From contig NZ_NHPJ01000006.1 of the NCBI RefSeq assembly GCF_002252985.1, positions 1 to 48,644 on the forward strand: DNA of 48,644 nucleotides, given 5' to 3'. This DNA is from Halorubrum halodurans. Its GTDB lineage: Archaea; Halobacteriota; Halobacteria; Halobacteriales; Haloferacaceae. A program made the position numbers and the translations under genes. Below the pieces are notes generated by a model. That model made no database searches. It was given only the letters and a program-made list of their open reading frames with translations, and was not told where the DNA came from. Each line of letters opens with the position of its first letter. Position 1 is the stretch's first letter. Of the stretch, positions 15,617-24,417 are shown piece by piece.

Positions 15617-16756
15617 ATGAACATCGCTGATATCGCAGTGCCGGAGTACGTCGAGGTCGACGCCGACGAGCGGCTCGCCAAGGTCCGATCCATCTTCGAG
15701 CGCGAGAACCCGAAGGGGATAGTCGTCACCGAGGACGGCGAGTACGCGGGGGTCGTCGGCGAGAAACAGCTGCTGCGCTCGCGGATGGAGGACGACACGA
15801 AGGTCTCCGCCGTCGTCAAACCCGCGCCCTCGGTGAAACGGACGGAGGACGTCCGCGAGACCGCCCGCCTCCTCGTCGAGGGCGACGTGAAGATCGCGCC
15901 CGTCTACGAGGGCGAGAAGCTCTACGGCATCGTCACCGTCGACCAGATCCTCGAGGCCGTCTTAGAGAGCCTCGACGCGATCACGGTCGATCAGATCGTC
16001 ACGACCGACGTGATCGGCATCAACGAGAAGGACAGCGTGGGGCGCGCGATCAACCGGCTCCGCGAGAACGGGATCTCCAGACTGCCGGTCCTCGACGACG
16101 ACGGGATGCTCGCCGGCGTCGTCACCACGAACGACATCGTCGAGTTCGTCGTTCGCGACCAGGAGCGGCAGGGTAGCGGCGACCGCGCCGGCGACATCGA
16201 CCGGATGCTCGATCTCCCCGTCTACGACATCATGTCGAGCCCGGTCGTGACCGCGACCGCCGACGAGACCGCTGAGGAGGCGGTCTCCCGCATGTTCGAC
16301 AACGACGTCTCCGGGCTCGTCGTCACCCCCGAGGACGTCGAGGCCGTCGCGGGGATGGTCACCAAGACCGACGTGTTGCGCGCGCTCACGTTCACCGAGG
16401 AGGACTCGCTCGACGTCCAGATCACGAACGTCGACCTGCTCGATCGCACCTCGCGAGAACACGTCGTCGAGTCGATCGAGAGCGTCGCGGACAAGTACGC
16501 CCAGATGCAGGTGATGCACGCGCACGTCCGGCTCCACCAGCACAAGGAGAAGCTCCGCGGCACCCCCCTCATCCAGTGTCAGATCCGGCTCCGAACGGAC
16601 CAGGGCCAGGTCGGCGGCTCCGGCGAGGGGTACGGCGCGGAACACGCCTTCCACGTGGCGCTCGACAAGCTGGAGCGGAACGTCCTCGAGATCAAGGGCG
16701 TCAACGCCGACGAGGAGTACCGCGGCCAGCTGCTCCGCAAGCTCGGCGAGCTCTGA
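15617..16756 (+). CDS. Four-CBS-domain protein fused to an HPF/RaiA-like ribosome-hibernation domain
   Basis: 379 residues. Residues 1 to about 265 hold four CBS motifs as two Bateman modules (repeats ending in GIVVTEDGEYAGVVGE, KIAPVYEGEKLYGIVTVDQI, SRLPVLDDDGMLAGVVTTNDI and SGLVVTPEDVEAVAGMVTKTD), which usually bind adenine nucleotides. The C-terminal ~105 residues (VESIESVADKYAQMQVMHAHVRLHQ ... GYGAEHAFHVALDKLERNV) look like the beta-alpha-beta fold of the HPF/RaiA ribosome-associated family. The fusion suggests nucleotide-sensing control of ribosome dormancy, an inference. A TATA-like TTTCAATACC lies about 35 bases before the ATG. Confidence 0.87.
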   Translation: MNIADIAVPEYVEVDADERLAKVRSIFERENPKGIVVTEDGEYAGVVGEKQLLRSRMEDDTKVSAVVKPAPSVKRTEDVRETARLLVEGDVKIAPVYEGEKLYGIVTVDQILEAVLESLDAITVDQIVTTDVIGINEKDSVGRAINRLRENGISRLPVLDDDGMLAGVVTTNDIVEFVVRDQERQGSGDRAGDIDRMLDLPVYDIMSSPVVTATADETAEEAVSRMFDNDVSGLVVTPEDVEAVAGMVTKTDVLRALTFTEEDSLDVQITNVDLLDRTSREHVVESIESVADKYAQMQVMHAHVRLHQHKEKLRGTPLIQCQIRLRTDQGQVGGSGEGYGAEHAFHVALDKLERNVLEIKGVNADEEYRGQLLRKLGEL

Positions 16757-16858
16757 GCGGTCCCGACGCGACCCTCGACCCGACGTTCCGGCCCCTTCGA
16801 CGTCTCGTTTTCTCCGAGTTCTCGTTCGTCTTCGAGCGAGCAACCGGCCTCCCCGCTC

Positions 16859-17569
16859 TCAGTCCTCGGTCGCGCCCGCCGCCAGTCCCTCCTCGACGAT
16901 CCGGAACGTGGCGGAGTCCCCGGCGGCCTTCGAGCGGTGTTTCTCCAGGGTCGCTCGACGGTTCCCGCCGCGGAAGCGGTCAACGCGGAGGATCGCGCCG
17001 GTCCAGTGGTTGAGCGTGTTCCCCCCGAGCGCGCGGTCGCGATCGCTCTCCGGATCGGTGAACACCTGGTTCGTGATCACCACCGCAAGGTCGTGGCGCC
17101 GCGCCAGCGAGAGGAGGTGCGTCACCTGTTTCGCGACCTTCCGGAGCGACTGGCCACCCTCCGTGTCGTCGGCGCGCTCGAGCCGGTAGAAGCCGGTCGC
17201 GGAGTCAACCACCACCAGATCGACCTCCGCCGCGAGCTCCTCGGCGTCGCGGACGGCCTCGCGCTGGTCCTCGAAGTCGTACGCCTCGGTGATCACCAGC
17301 CGCGAGGCCAGCTCCTCGACGCCCTCGTCGACGCCCGGCCGGTCGACCCGCGCGCCCGCCATCTGCTCGAACCGGTCGATCGAGAGCCCCTCGGTGTCGA
17401 TGAAGAGCGACCGGTCGCCGGCGGCCGCGACCTCGATGGCCGCGGCGAGCGCGAGGTTGGTCTTGCCCGCGGCGGGCGGGCCGTACACCTGCGTGACCAC
17501 CCCGCGTTCGAACCCGCCGCCAAGCAGGTCGTCGACCGGCTCACAGCCGGTCGGGATCGGATCGCTCAC
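16859..17569 (-). CDS. radB: DNA repair and recombination protein RadB
   Basis: 236-residue RecA/Rad51-family paralogue lacking the N-terminal DNA-binding domain of RadA. Walker A is GPPAAGKTN, the Walker B region is VDLVVVDSATGFYRLE, and L2-like NTLNHWTGAILRV follows. RadB is a recombination mediator that binds ATP and interacts with RadA and Hjc. The start is GTG, with a TATA-like CTTAAAG about 27 bases upstream. It converges on the CBS-HPF gene 102 bases away. Confidence 0.95.
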   Translation of the reverse strand: MSDPIPTGCEPVDDLLGGGFERGVVTQVYGPPAAGKTNLALAAAIEVAAAGDRSLFIDTEGLSIDRFEQMAGARVDRPGVDEGVEELASRLVITEAYDFEDQREAVRDAEELAAEVDLVVVDSATGFYRLERADDTEGGQSLRKVAKQVTHLLSLARRHDLAVVITNQVFTDPESDRDRALGGNTLNHWTGAILRVDRFRGGNRRATLEKHRSKAAGDSATFRIVEEGLAAGATED

Positions 17570-17653
17570 TGGCGGTCCTTCAGCCCCGTTGGTCTTTAAG
17601 CGGTCGGTACGGCGGGACGTCCGGCGGCGTCGCGACCGGACCGTCGACGCGGC

Positions 17654-19009
17654 CTACCGCGCCGCCAGCCACTCGGCGAACCCGCCGGTCAGGAAGTCGG
17701 CGTAGCCGACGACCCCCAGGTACAGCGAGACGAGGACGACGATCACGATCGGGACCCGGACGATCCAGACCCAGGCGGTCCCGAGCCCGCCGAGACTGCC
17801 GATCCCCCTCTCGAGTTCGTCGCGGGCGACGTCGGGGATCACCCAGCCGACGAACAGCGCGAGCAGCAACGATCCCAACACGAGCAGGACGCCGCCCGCC
17901 AGGTTGTCGTACAACCCGAGGAAGATCAGGTCGATCGTCACCGGGACGCCGAGCAGGAAGACGGCGACGCCGATGGCGACCGACGCGGGAACGCGCGCGA
18001 CGTCGAACTCGTCGATCAGGTACGAGACGAGCACTTCGAGGATGCTGATCGCCGAGGAGAGCGCCGCGATACCGACCATCGCGAAGAAGACGATCCCGAT
18101 GATCCGGCCGCCGGGGATCCCCGTGAACGCGGACGTCAGGCTCACGAAGATCGCGCTGGGGCCGGGGCCGCCGGGCTCGATCCCGGCCGCGAAGAGGAAC
18201 GGGAAGACGACGAAGCCGACGATCACGGCGATGAGCGTGTCGAGCGCGGCGATGATGCCCGCGTCGGTCGCGAGGTTCCGGTCCTCGCCGAGGTAGGAGG
18301 CGTAGGTGATCATCACGCCCATCCCGAGCGAGAGCGTGAAGAAGGCCTGCCCGGCGGCGGCCGGCAGGATGCTCGTCCAGTTCGCGGCGAGGTAGCCGAA
18401 GTCCGGCGTGAGGTAGTACGCGTACGCCGTTCCCGCGGCGTCCAGCGTGGAGGCGTACGCCGCGAGCCCGACGAGCACCACGATGATCGCCGGCACCATC
18501 ACCTTCACGCCGACCTCGATCCCCCGCCGTACGCCGGCGGCGATGATCCCGATGACGAGCGCCATGAACACGGCGTGAAACAGGAGGGAGTCGAGTCCGG
18601 TGGTGACCGAGCCGTACAGCGCGCTCGCCTCCTCGGGACCGGCGAGCGCGTAGCCGTCGGTGACCCCGATGAGGGTGTAGCGGAGGAACCAGCCGGCGAC
18701 GACGCTGTAGTACGAGAGGGTGACGAAGCCGGTGACGACGAACAGCCAGCCGAGGTAGTTCCACGCCCCGCTCCCGAGTTCGCGTATCGCGCCGACGGGG
18801 TTCAGTTCCGTATACCGGCCGATCACGAACTCGACGAGGATCGCCGGAAAGCCGATCCCCACGACGAAAAGCAGGTAGAGGAGCAGGAACGCCCCCCCGC
18901 CCTCCTGGCCGGTGATGAAGGGGAACCGCCAGATGTTCCCGAGCCCCACCGCGCTCCCGACCGCCGCCAGGATGAATCCCATTCGCGTCGCCCACGTCTC
19001 GCGTACCAT
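17654..19009 (-). CDS. Sodium-dependent transporter of the neurotransmitter:sodium symporter (SNF) family
   Basis: 451 residues with about 11-12 membrane helices of the LeuT fold. The sodium/substrate site of TM1 is complete: MGFILAAVGSAVGLGNIWRFPF. The TM6 region (FFTLSLGMGVMITYASYL) and TM8 (AMVGIAALSSAISILEV) also match. It is likely to import amino acids or a related solute with sodium; which one cannot be told. A TATA-like CTTTTAGTC lies about 27 bases before the ATG. Its tail is about 85 bases from the radB start. Confidence 0.95.
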   Translation of the reverse strand: MVRETWATRMGFILAAVGSAVGLGNIWRFPFITGQEGGGAFLLLYLLFVVGIGFPAILVEFVIGRYTELNPVGAIRELGSGAWNYLGWLFVVTGFVTLSYYSVVAGWFLRYTLIGVTDGYALAGPEEASALYGSVTTGLDSLLFHAVFMALVIGIIAAGVRRGIEVGVKVMVPAIIVVLVGLAAYASTLDAAGTAYAYYLTPDFGYLAANWTSILPAAAGQAFFTLSLGMGVMITYASYLGEDRNLATDAGIIAALDTLIAVIVGFVVFPFLFAAGIEPGGPGPSAIFVSLTSAFTGIPGGRIIGIVFFAMVGIAALSSAISILEVLVSYLIDEFDVARVPASVAIGVAVFLLGVPVTIDLIFLGLYDNLAGGVLLVLGSLLLALFVGWVIPDVARDELERGIGSLGGLGTAWVWIVRVPIVIVVLVSLYLGVVGYADFLTGGFAEWLAAR

Positions 19010-19205
19010 CGTTGTCGGACGGATCCGGCTGGCGACTAAAAGGGTGTCTTTCCGACGCCGAGAATTGACGGTGAAACTGGATGAACGATCGTTTTCGACC
19101 GGCGCGCGGCCGAGCCGGATCGACGCGGGAACGCTCGGGAGCCCCCGGCTCGGCCGCGGAGCGGGTCGACCCGCGCGGGGCGCTCGGATCCCGGCTGCGA
19201 CCGTG

Positions 19206-19232
19206 AATTTAATGCCGTGAGGTCGACCTCAC
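19206..19232 (+). promoter_or_regulatory. Promoter with 16-base palindromic operator before the flavoprotein reductase
   Basis: A TATA-like TTTAAT (19208-19213) lies 25 bases before the ATG at 19238, fitting a leaderless start. Between them is GTGAGGTCGACCTCAC (19217-19232), a 16-base perfect palindrome that fills the space from TATA to the transcription start. A dimeric protein bound here would block polymerase loading, so a repressor site is the simplest reading. Confidence 0.55.
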
Positions 19233-19237
19233 AGGGT

Positions 19238-20632
19238 ATGGAACGCGTAGACGTCGCGATCGTTGGCGGGGGCCCTGCCGGTTCGTCCGCGGCGCACGCG
19301 GCCGCGAGCGGCGGCGCGGACGCCCTCGTGTTGGAGAAGGGCGTACCGCGAGCCGACCGCGAGGGGCTCGGACCCGACTCCACCGACGCCGCCGGGATCC
19401 TGGACTACTGGGTCGACATCATGGGGATCCACCCCGACGAGTTCGACGACGGCGTCGTCCAGCGAGAGCTGAACCGAGCGGAGTTCCGGGGCCCCTCCAC
19501 GGCCGCGACCCTGTTCGACACCGGGATCGAGTCCTCCTACGACCGGTTCGGGTACACCTTCCACCGCGCCCGATTCGACGACTGGCTCCGCGATCGCGCC
19601 GAGGACGCCGGCGCGGAGTACCGGACGGGCGTCTCGGTCCGGGGCGTCGACACCGACTTGGACGCGGGCGCGAGCGACGCCGGCGCGGGTCCGCGACACG
19701 TCCTGCGACTGGCCGACGGCGACGACGTCGGGGCCGACTTCGTCGTGCTCGCGGACGGACCGCAACGGACGGTGACCAACCGGATGCTCGACGAGTACCT
19801 GCCGACTGGCCAGGGTGGCTCCGACCGGCTCGCCCCGCCGGAGGCCAACCACATCGCCTACCAGGAGTACCGCCGGGTGCCCGAGGCGGTGTACGAGGCG
19901 GTGAACGACGCGATCGTCTTCTGGTGGGGCGTGATGCCCGGCGAGACCGCGTACCCGTGGATCTTCCCCAACCAGGACCGCGTCTGTCGGATCGGCCTCA
20001 CGATGCCGATCGGGATGGACATCGACGACTTCGACGCCGACGCCTACGAGCTGCTCTCGGCGGACGACGACTCGATCCCGAGCGGCGCGGAGTACGTCCG
20101 GCGGCTGCTGGAGTGGCAGTACGGCGACGAGTACGACGTCGAGGAGGCGTTCCCGATCGTCGACGACGCGGGGAAACGCGACGGGACGGAGACGTACCCG
20201 ATCTCCTCGACGCGGCCGATCGACTCGCCGACCGAGGCGGGGATCGCCGTCGCCGGCGGCGCGATGGGGACCACCTCGGCGTTCCACGAGGGCGGCGACC
20301 ACGTCGCCGTCCGCACCGGCGCGATCGCGGGCGAGCTGGCGGCCGACGGCGACCTGGCCCCGTACAACCGGCGCTGGAAGGAGGCCATCGGCGACGAGAT
20401 CGTCCGGAACGTCACGATGGCGGACATGGTCGCCGACTACACGCCGGACGACTGGGACCGGATCATCGGCGCGGCGGACGCGATGCTCGCCGCGGAGGCG
20501 GGCGACGGACTGCTCGCACAGCCGTACCGATCGGGCTGGGAGTCGCTGAAGCTCGTGCTCGGGTACAAGTGGAACAAACGGAAGACGAAGCGTGACTACG
20601 TGACCATCTCGGAGGACGAGTACGTCTACTGA
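19238..20632 (+). CDS. Geranylgeranyl-reductase-family FAD-dependent oxidoreductase
   Basis: 464-residue flavoprotein. It opens with the FAD dinucleotide-binding motif VAIVGGGPAGSSAAHAAA. In the middle it has a YxWxFP-type signature (AYPWIFPNQDRVCRIGL), the hallmark of geranylgeranyl and digeranylgeranyl-glycerophospholipid reductases. A second FAD motif, IAVAGGAMGTTSAFHEGG, follows. Such enzymes saturate isoprenoid chains of archaeal lipids or quinones. A FixC-like electron-transfer role is the main alternative. The start ATG is seven codons inside the open frame and is set by the TATA spacing. The preceding palindrome suggests regulation. Confidence 0.85.
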   Translation: MERVDVAIVGGGPAGSSAAHAAASGGADALVLEKGVPRADREGLGPDSTDAAGILDYWVDIMGIHPDEFDDGVVQRELNRAEFRGPSTAATLFDTGIESSYDRFGYTFHRARFDDWLRDRAEDAGAEYRTGVSVRGVDTDLDAGASDAGAGPRHVLRLADGDDVGADFVVLADGPQRTVTNRMLDEYLPTGQGGSDRLAPPEANHIAYQEYRRVPEAVYEAVNDAIVFWWGVMPGETAYPWIFPNQDRVCRIGLTMPIGMDIDDFDADAYELLSADDDSIPSGAEYVRRLLEWQYGDEYDVEEAFPIVDDAGKRDGTETYPISSTRPIDSPTEAGIAVAGGAMGTTSAFHEGGDHVAVRTGAIAGELAADGDLAPYNRRWKEAIGDEIVRNVTMADMVADYTPDDWDRIIGAADAMLAAEAGDGLLAQPYRSGWESLKLVLGYKWNKRKTKRDYVTISEDEYVY

Positions 20633-20649
20633 GCCGTCCTCCTCCGCTC

Positions 20650-21696
20650 TCACTCGGTTCCGCGGTCGATCGTCGTCGCCTCGGCCGCCCGCTCGCGTGC
20701 GTACAGATCGAGGACCACCTTCGCCCCGCCGAGCGCGACCGGCCCGACGAAGAGGCCCACCCCGCCGAAGAGCACGATCCCGCCGAAGATCCCCACGACG
20801 ATGATCGCGACGTTGATCGCGCCGGCGCGGTTGATCACGGCGGGCCGGAGGTACGTGTCCGAGAGGCTGACGAGGACGCCGAAGACGAACAGCAGGACGG
20901 CCGCGGTGGTCCGCCCGCGCGCGAGGAGGTACACCGACAGCGGAACCCAGACGCCGAAGGAGCCGACGAGCGGGAGCAGCGTGAGCACGAACGCGGCCAC
21001 GGTGAGGAACGTGACGCCCGGCACGCCGAGGAGGAACAGCCCGACGCCGAGAAGCAGCGCCTGGATCCCGGCGACGATGACGTTGCCGACGACCGAGGCC
21101 CACATCAGGTCGTCGAGCTCCGCCATCAGGTCCCGCTGGACGCGGTCGGAGATCGGCGCGACGGCCAACGCCCACTCGGCCAGCCGGTCGCCGTCGCGCA
21201 ACAGCGCGAAGAGGACGAAGAGCGTCACCGACAGCCCCACGGTCAGGTCCGGAAGCCCGCGGAGCAGCCCCAGCCCCCAGCTCGCGAGCCGCTGTATCGC
21301 GGCGCTGATCGGCTCCTGGTAGGTCGCGTAGAGGACGTCGACGTCGATGACGTACCCGAAGAGCTCGATCTCCTCGACCACGAACTGGCGCAGCTCGCCG
21401 CGGCGGAGGGCGGCGAGGAGCGCGAGGCCCTGCCGGAGCGCCACGGTGAGGACGTACGCCAGCGGGATGAACACCACGAGGATCGACCCGCCGATCACCG
21501 ACACCGCGGCGACGTCCGGCCGTACGTGCTCCTCGGCCCGTCGCTGGAGCGGCGCGAGCACGTACGCGATGACGACCGCGAGCAGCACGTACTGGAGGTA
21601 CGTGGCGATCAGGACGACGGCGAAGACGGCGCTGGCGAGCGCCAGAACCGACAGCCCGTTGAGCGATGACGGCCAGCCCGGCGTGCCGTCGTTCAT
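20650..21696 (-). CDS. AI-2E-family (UPF0118) membrane transporter
   Basis: 348 residues. Seven to eight helices are arranged as in the AI-2E/YdgG-YrrI permease family: two N-terminal helices (SVLALASAVFAVVLIATYLQYVLLAVVIAYVLAPL), a long soluble middle segment, then the conserved PGVTFLTVAAFVLTLLPLVGSFGVWVP and C-terminal GIVLFGGVGLFVGPVAL. Haloarchaeal members are not known to move autoinducer-2; some relatives are sodium/proton antiporters. A TATA-like TTTATACG near 21763 would give a leader of about 40 bases. The ORF continues upstream of the chosen ATG without homology. Confidence 0.9.
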   Translation of the reverse strand: MNDGTPGWPSSLNGLSVLALASAVFAVVLIATYLQYVLLAVVIAYVLAPLQRRAEEHVRPDVAAVSVIGGSILVVFIPLAYVLTVALRQGLALLAALRRGELRQFVVEEIELFGYVIDVDVLYATYQEPISAAIQRLASWGLGLLRGLPDLTVGLSVTLFVLFALLRDGDRLAEWALAVAPISDRVQRDLMAELDDLMWASVVGNVIVAGIQALLLGVGLFLLGVPGVTFLTVAAFVLTLLPLVGSFGVWVPLSVYLLARGRTTAAVLLFVFGVLVSLSDTYLRPAVINRAGAINVAIIVVGIFGGIVLFGGVGLFVGPVALGGAKVVLDLYARERAAEATTIDRGTE

Positions 21697-21829
21697 CGCG
21701 ACGCGGGGCCCCGGCGAGTTCGTTCGGGCATGCGGTGTGTCCGTGACTAGCGTGAGACCGTATAAATCCGTGCGGTGTCTCGGATGACGCGTTCCCGTGT
21801 TCTGAACCGGCGCAGGGTCGTACGCATCG

Positions 21830-21976
21830 CGTTTCTCGTGGACGTTCACTCCGTCTTCGGTGAGGTATGCGAGCGCCGTCCCGGTTACCGAACACGGACT
21901 GAAAGCGATCTGATACGTGACGGCCGCAGTGCCGGCAGGTGCCGGCGTCGTCGGAACCGCCGATCTGGCGGTTCAT
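21830..21976 (-). pseudogene. Possible remnant of a small CxxC zinc-ribbon protein
   Basis: An ATG at 21976 opens a frame encoding TCRHCGRHVSDRFQSVFG, which resembles the first knuckle of short haloarchaeal zinc-ribbon proteins (C-x2-C-G-x-x-V-S-x-x-F-x-x-V-F-G). The expected second C-x2-C does not follow in any frame; in frame only CVRPC appears, after an Arg-rich stretch without family character. No stop occurs before the AI-2E gene, which is unlike a real short gene. A frameshifted relic is the simplest reading. This stretch, the AI-2E promoter and the tRNA-Pro terminator fill the 364-base gap. Confidence 0.3.
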
Positions 21977-22048
21977 GGCGCACCCCTCCCCCCGAATGCC
22001 GTTTTCGGACGCTAGAGAGTACTGAAACTCTTGACAATGGAGACTAGT

Positions 22049-22058
22049 AAAAATTTTT
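22049..22058 (-). terminator. T-run after tRNA-Pro
   Basis: Five A followed by five T on the plus strand, directly downstream of tRNA-Pro on its own strand. The T5 tract in the otherwise GC-rich sequence fits an archaeal U-rich terminator. Confidence 0.5.
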
Positions 22059-22060
22059 GA

Positions 22061-22131
22061 TGGGACCGCTGAGAGTCGAACTCAGGTCCTACGGACCCCA
22101 TCCGCAGAGGATACCACTACCCCACGGTCCC
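22061..22131 (-). tRNA. tRNA-Pro (anticodon GGG)
   Basis: Full cloverleaf on the minus strand. Acceptor GGGACCG pairs with CGGTCCC, discriminator A. The D arm has A14, G18 and G19. The anticodon stem TGCGG/CCGTA (one G-T pair) encloses the loop ATGGGGT with anticodon GGG and G37. The T arm is CTGAG TTCGACT CTCAG. CCA is not encoded. No intron. Confidence 0.95.
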
Positions 22132-22177
22132 GGGTCGCACTCGGAGGAACGGCCGTCCCGTAATTAAGGACTTCGTT

Positions 22178-23353
22178 TCAGTCGTCGCCGTCCGCGCGGG
22201 GGACGACGAGGTCGCCGTCGTCGCGCACCGCCAGGCTCGCGACCGGGTCGCCCTCGTAGACGGCCAGCCCCTCACATCGTGCGATCACGTACCCGTCGTG
22301 GTCGGCTTCGACGGCTCCCCGCCGCTCGCCCGTCGCCGAGGTGATCTCCGCGAGGACGTCGCCCTCGGCGATCGGCTCGCCCGCATCGACGCGGTGGCGG
22401 ACGAGTCCCGAGACGTCGGTGGTCGGACCCCGGTACCGCCGGACCGGGTAGTCGACGGGGGCGTCCTCGACGTACTCCGCCGGCGTGCCGACGCCGGCGG
22501 GCACGTCGTCGGGGGCGAGCATCCCGAGTTCGACCGCGACCGCGACCGCGCCGGCGACGCCGCCCGCGACGAGGCGGTCGTCGACGACGCTGTGGGAGCC
22601 GAGTTCGGCCGTGAACGCCGGGATCCCGGCCTCGTTGAGGACCGCGCCCGCGAGCGAGCGCTGGAGGTTCTCCTCGACGTACTCCGCGGCCGGGTACTCG
22701 GTCAGCGTCGGGAAGCCGAAGGCGTCGACGACGGACTCGAGGTCGGCCGCGAGCGCCTCCGCGTCCGACTCGCTCCGGCGGTCGCCGTACAGCACCCGGT
22801 CGCGGATCGCGAACGGCTCGCTGTCGACGCCCGCGGTGTGACAGTCGATCAGGGCGTCCGCGGCGACGGCGTCGGCCGGGTTCGACCCCGCGTCCGTCTC
22901 GCCGACGATCGCCCCGTAGAGCCGCGCGTCGATCCGCTCCTGGAGTTTCGGCGGGCGCGCGGACTCCGCGTCGGCGTCGGGGAAGTGCCGGTTCGGGTCC
23001 TCGTCGTCGTAGTAGGTGTGCCTGGCGTTCCGCCGGAGGCCCGCGGGCGAGACGACGGGGACGGCGACGACCGCCCCGGCGAGCGACGCGAGCGTCCCGG
23101 CGTCGCTCGTTTCCGGCCCTCCGGCGAGCGCGCCCATCGTCTCGAGGACGACCGCGATCCCGGTCGCCTCGTCGCCGTGGACGCCGCCGGTCAGCCAGAG
23201 CGTCGGGCCCGGTTCGGCCCCGTTGGCGACGATAGCGGGGAGGCGTTCGGGCGTACCGGTCGGGAGGTCCGCCACGTCGAGCCAGCCGCGGTCGACGGTT
23301 CCGGGGGCGGCGTTCGCGCTTCCGAGCTCGAGGCGATCTCGGTCGTCTTCCAT
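22178..23353 (-). CDS. Succinylglutamate desuccinylase/aspartoacylase-family deacylase (M14-like)
   Basis: 391-residue zinc hydrolase. The first metal motif is TGGVHGDEATG (His and Glu of HxxE). The second zinc His is in LIDCHTAGVDSEPFAIRD, and a catalytic Glu is suggested by FTAELGSHSVVDD. The C-terminal ~90 residues (RHRVDAGEPIAEGDVLAEITSATGE) form a small beta-barrel like those at the end of AstE/AspA proteins. The amide substrate is unknown. A strong TATA-like TTTTATAGCC about 28 bases before the ATG supports the start and lies within the tail of the converging-in-line cbf5 gene (22-base gap). Confidence 0.87.
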   Translation of the reverse strand: MEDDRDRLELGSANAAPGTVDRGWLDVADLPTGTPERLPAIVANGAEPGPTLWLTGGVHGDEATGIAVVLETMGALAGGPETSDAGTLASLAGAVVAVPVVSPAGLRRNARHTYYDDEDPNRHFPDADAESARPPKLQERIDARLYGAIVGETDAGSNPADAVAADALIDCHTAGVDSEPFAIRDRVLYGDRRSESDAEALAADLESVVDAFGFPTLTEYPAAEYVEENLQRSLAGAVLNEAGIPAFTAELGSHSVVDDRLVAGGVAGAVAVAVELGMLAPDDVPAGVGTPAEYVEDAPVDYPVRRYRGPTTDVSGLVRHRVDAGEPIAEGDVLAEITSATGERRGAVEADHDGYVIARCEGLAVYEGDPVASLAVRDDGDLVVPRADGDD

Positions 23354-23375
23354 GGCCGGATCCCCGCCCGCGTGG

Positions 23376-24377
23376 CTATAAAAGAACGCGTTCGAGCGCG
23401 ACGACCGTCCCCGATTCGGCGTCCGGATCGCCGACGAACCGTCCGAGACAGACCGCCGACCCGTCCGGCGTGACACAGGCGACGAGCGGGGGGTCCCGGT
23501 CCCCTCGGTTCGCCGCGGTCGCCGTGTCCACGGCAGCGGCGGCGTCCAGGTCGCTGTCGATCACGCCGGGCGCGTAGACGGGCGCGCCGGTGGCGACGTT
23601 GCGCGCCGCGGAGGGCGCGACCGTCACCGAGGGGAGGTGAGACAGCGCGTCCTCGGCGGGGCGGACCACCTCGCGGAGGAGGTCGTCGTCCCCCTCCTCG
23701 GCCCACGCGAGCGCGTCGACGAGGTCCTGGAGCGTGTGGAGGTCCGTGTCGTCGAACGGGTCCGTGGCGGTCCGCCGGAGGTGGCCCATGTGCGCGCCGA
23801 CGCCGGCGGCGAGCCCGAGGTCGTGACACAGCTTCCGGACGTACGTCCCCGACGCACAGCCGATCCGGAGCAGGGCGCGCCGCTCCTCGAGTTCGAGGAC
23901 GTCGAGGTCGTGGACCGTCCGGGTCCGCAGCCGGCGGGTGACCGCGCTCTTCCGGGGCGGCTTCTGGTAGATCTCGGCCTCGAACTCCGCGGCGACCTCC
24001 CGGAAGTCCGCGGGCGCGGGACCGTGGAGCTCCAGCACGGAGACGTACTCCTTTCTGCCCTCGAGGAACACCTGCGCCATCCGGGTCGCGGTGCCGGTGA
24101 GCGTCGGGAGACAGCCGGTGACCTTGGGGTCGAGCGTGCCCGCGTGGGCGACGCCGTCGATCCGCGGGCCGTCGGGGTCGAGGTCCGCGAGCGTGTCGTT
24201 GATCGCGTCGCGCACCCACGCGGAGAGTTGATGCGAGGAGGGGCCGGCCGGCTTGTCGACGTTGACGACGCCGAACCGGAGCAGCTCCGGGACCGACCGC
24301 TCGCCGGGCGGGGCGCGGAGCGGGTCGTCGCTCGCGGCGTCGGCGTTGGTGGATCCGGCGTCGGTATCGTCGGTCAT
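23376..24377 (-). CDS. cbf5: Pseudouridine synthase Cbf5/TruB (H/ACA RNP catalytic subunit)
   Basis: 333 residues. The catalytic motif HAGTLDPKVTGCLP carries the essential Asp. The uridine-pocket and RNA-contact motifs YQKPPRKSAV, LRIGCASGTYVRKLCHDLG and GHLRRTATDPF are present. A C-terminal PUA domain covers about residues 255-333 (VTGAPVYAPGVI-like start). Cbf5 modifies rRNA guided by H/ACA RNAs, and also tRNA U55. The N-terminal ~35 residues are an acidic halophilic extension. It lies 40 bases downstream of cmk, a frequent archaeal gene pair. Confidence 0.96.
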   Translation of the reverse strand: MTDDTDAGSTNADAASDDPLRAPPGERSVPELLRFGVVNVDKPAGPSSHQLSAWVRDAINDTLADLDPDGPRIDGVAHAGTLDPKVTGCLPTLTGTATRMAQVFLEGRKEYVSVLELHGPAPADFREVAAEFEAEIYQKPPRKSAVTRRLRTRTVHDLDVLELEERRALLRIGCASGTYVRKLCHDLGLAAGVGAHMGHLRRTATDPFDDTDLHTLQDLVDALAWAEEGDDDLLREVVRPAEDALSHLPSVTVAPSAARNVATGAPVYAPGVIDSDLDAAAAVDTATAANRGDRDPPLVACVTPDGSAVCLGRFVGDPDAESGTVVALERVLL

Positions 24378-24417
24378 GTTCGTGTCCGTGTGTGGTGGAT
24401 CCGGGTTCGGCGGCAGT

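Noticed and set aside
19229..21976. 915-codon minus frame running across the flavoprotein and AI-2E genes
   Set aside because: Its body is out of frame with or opposite two solid genes. Only the first ~50 codons, with a CxxC motif, deserve mention as a possible relic.
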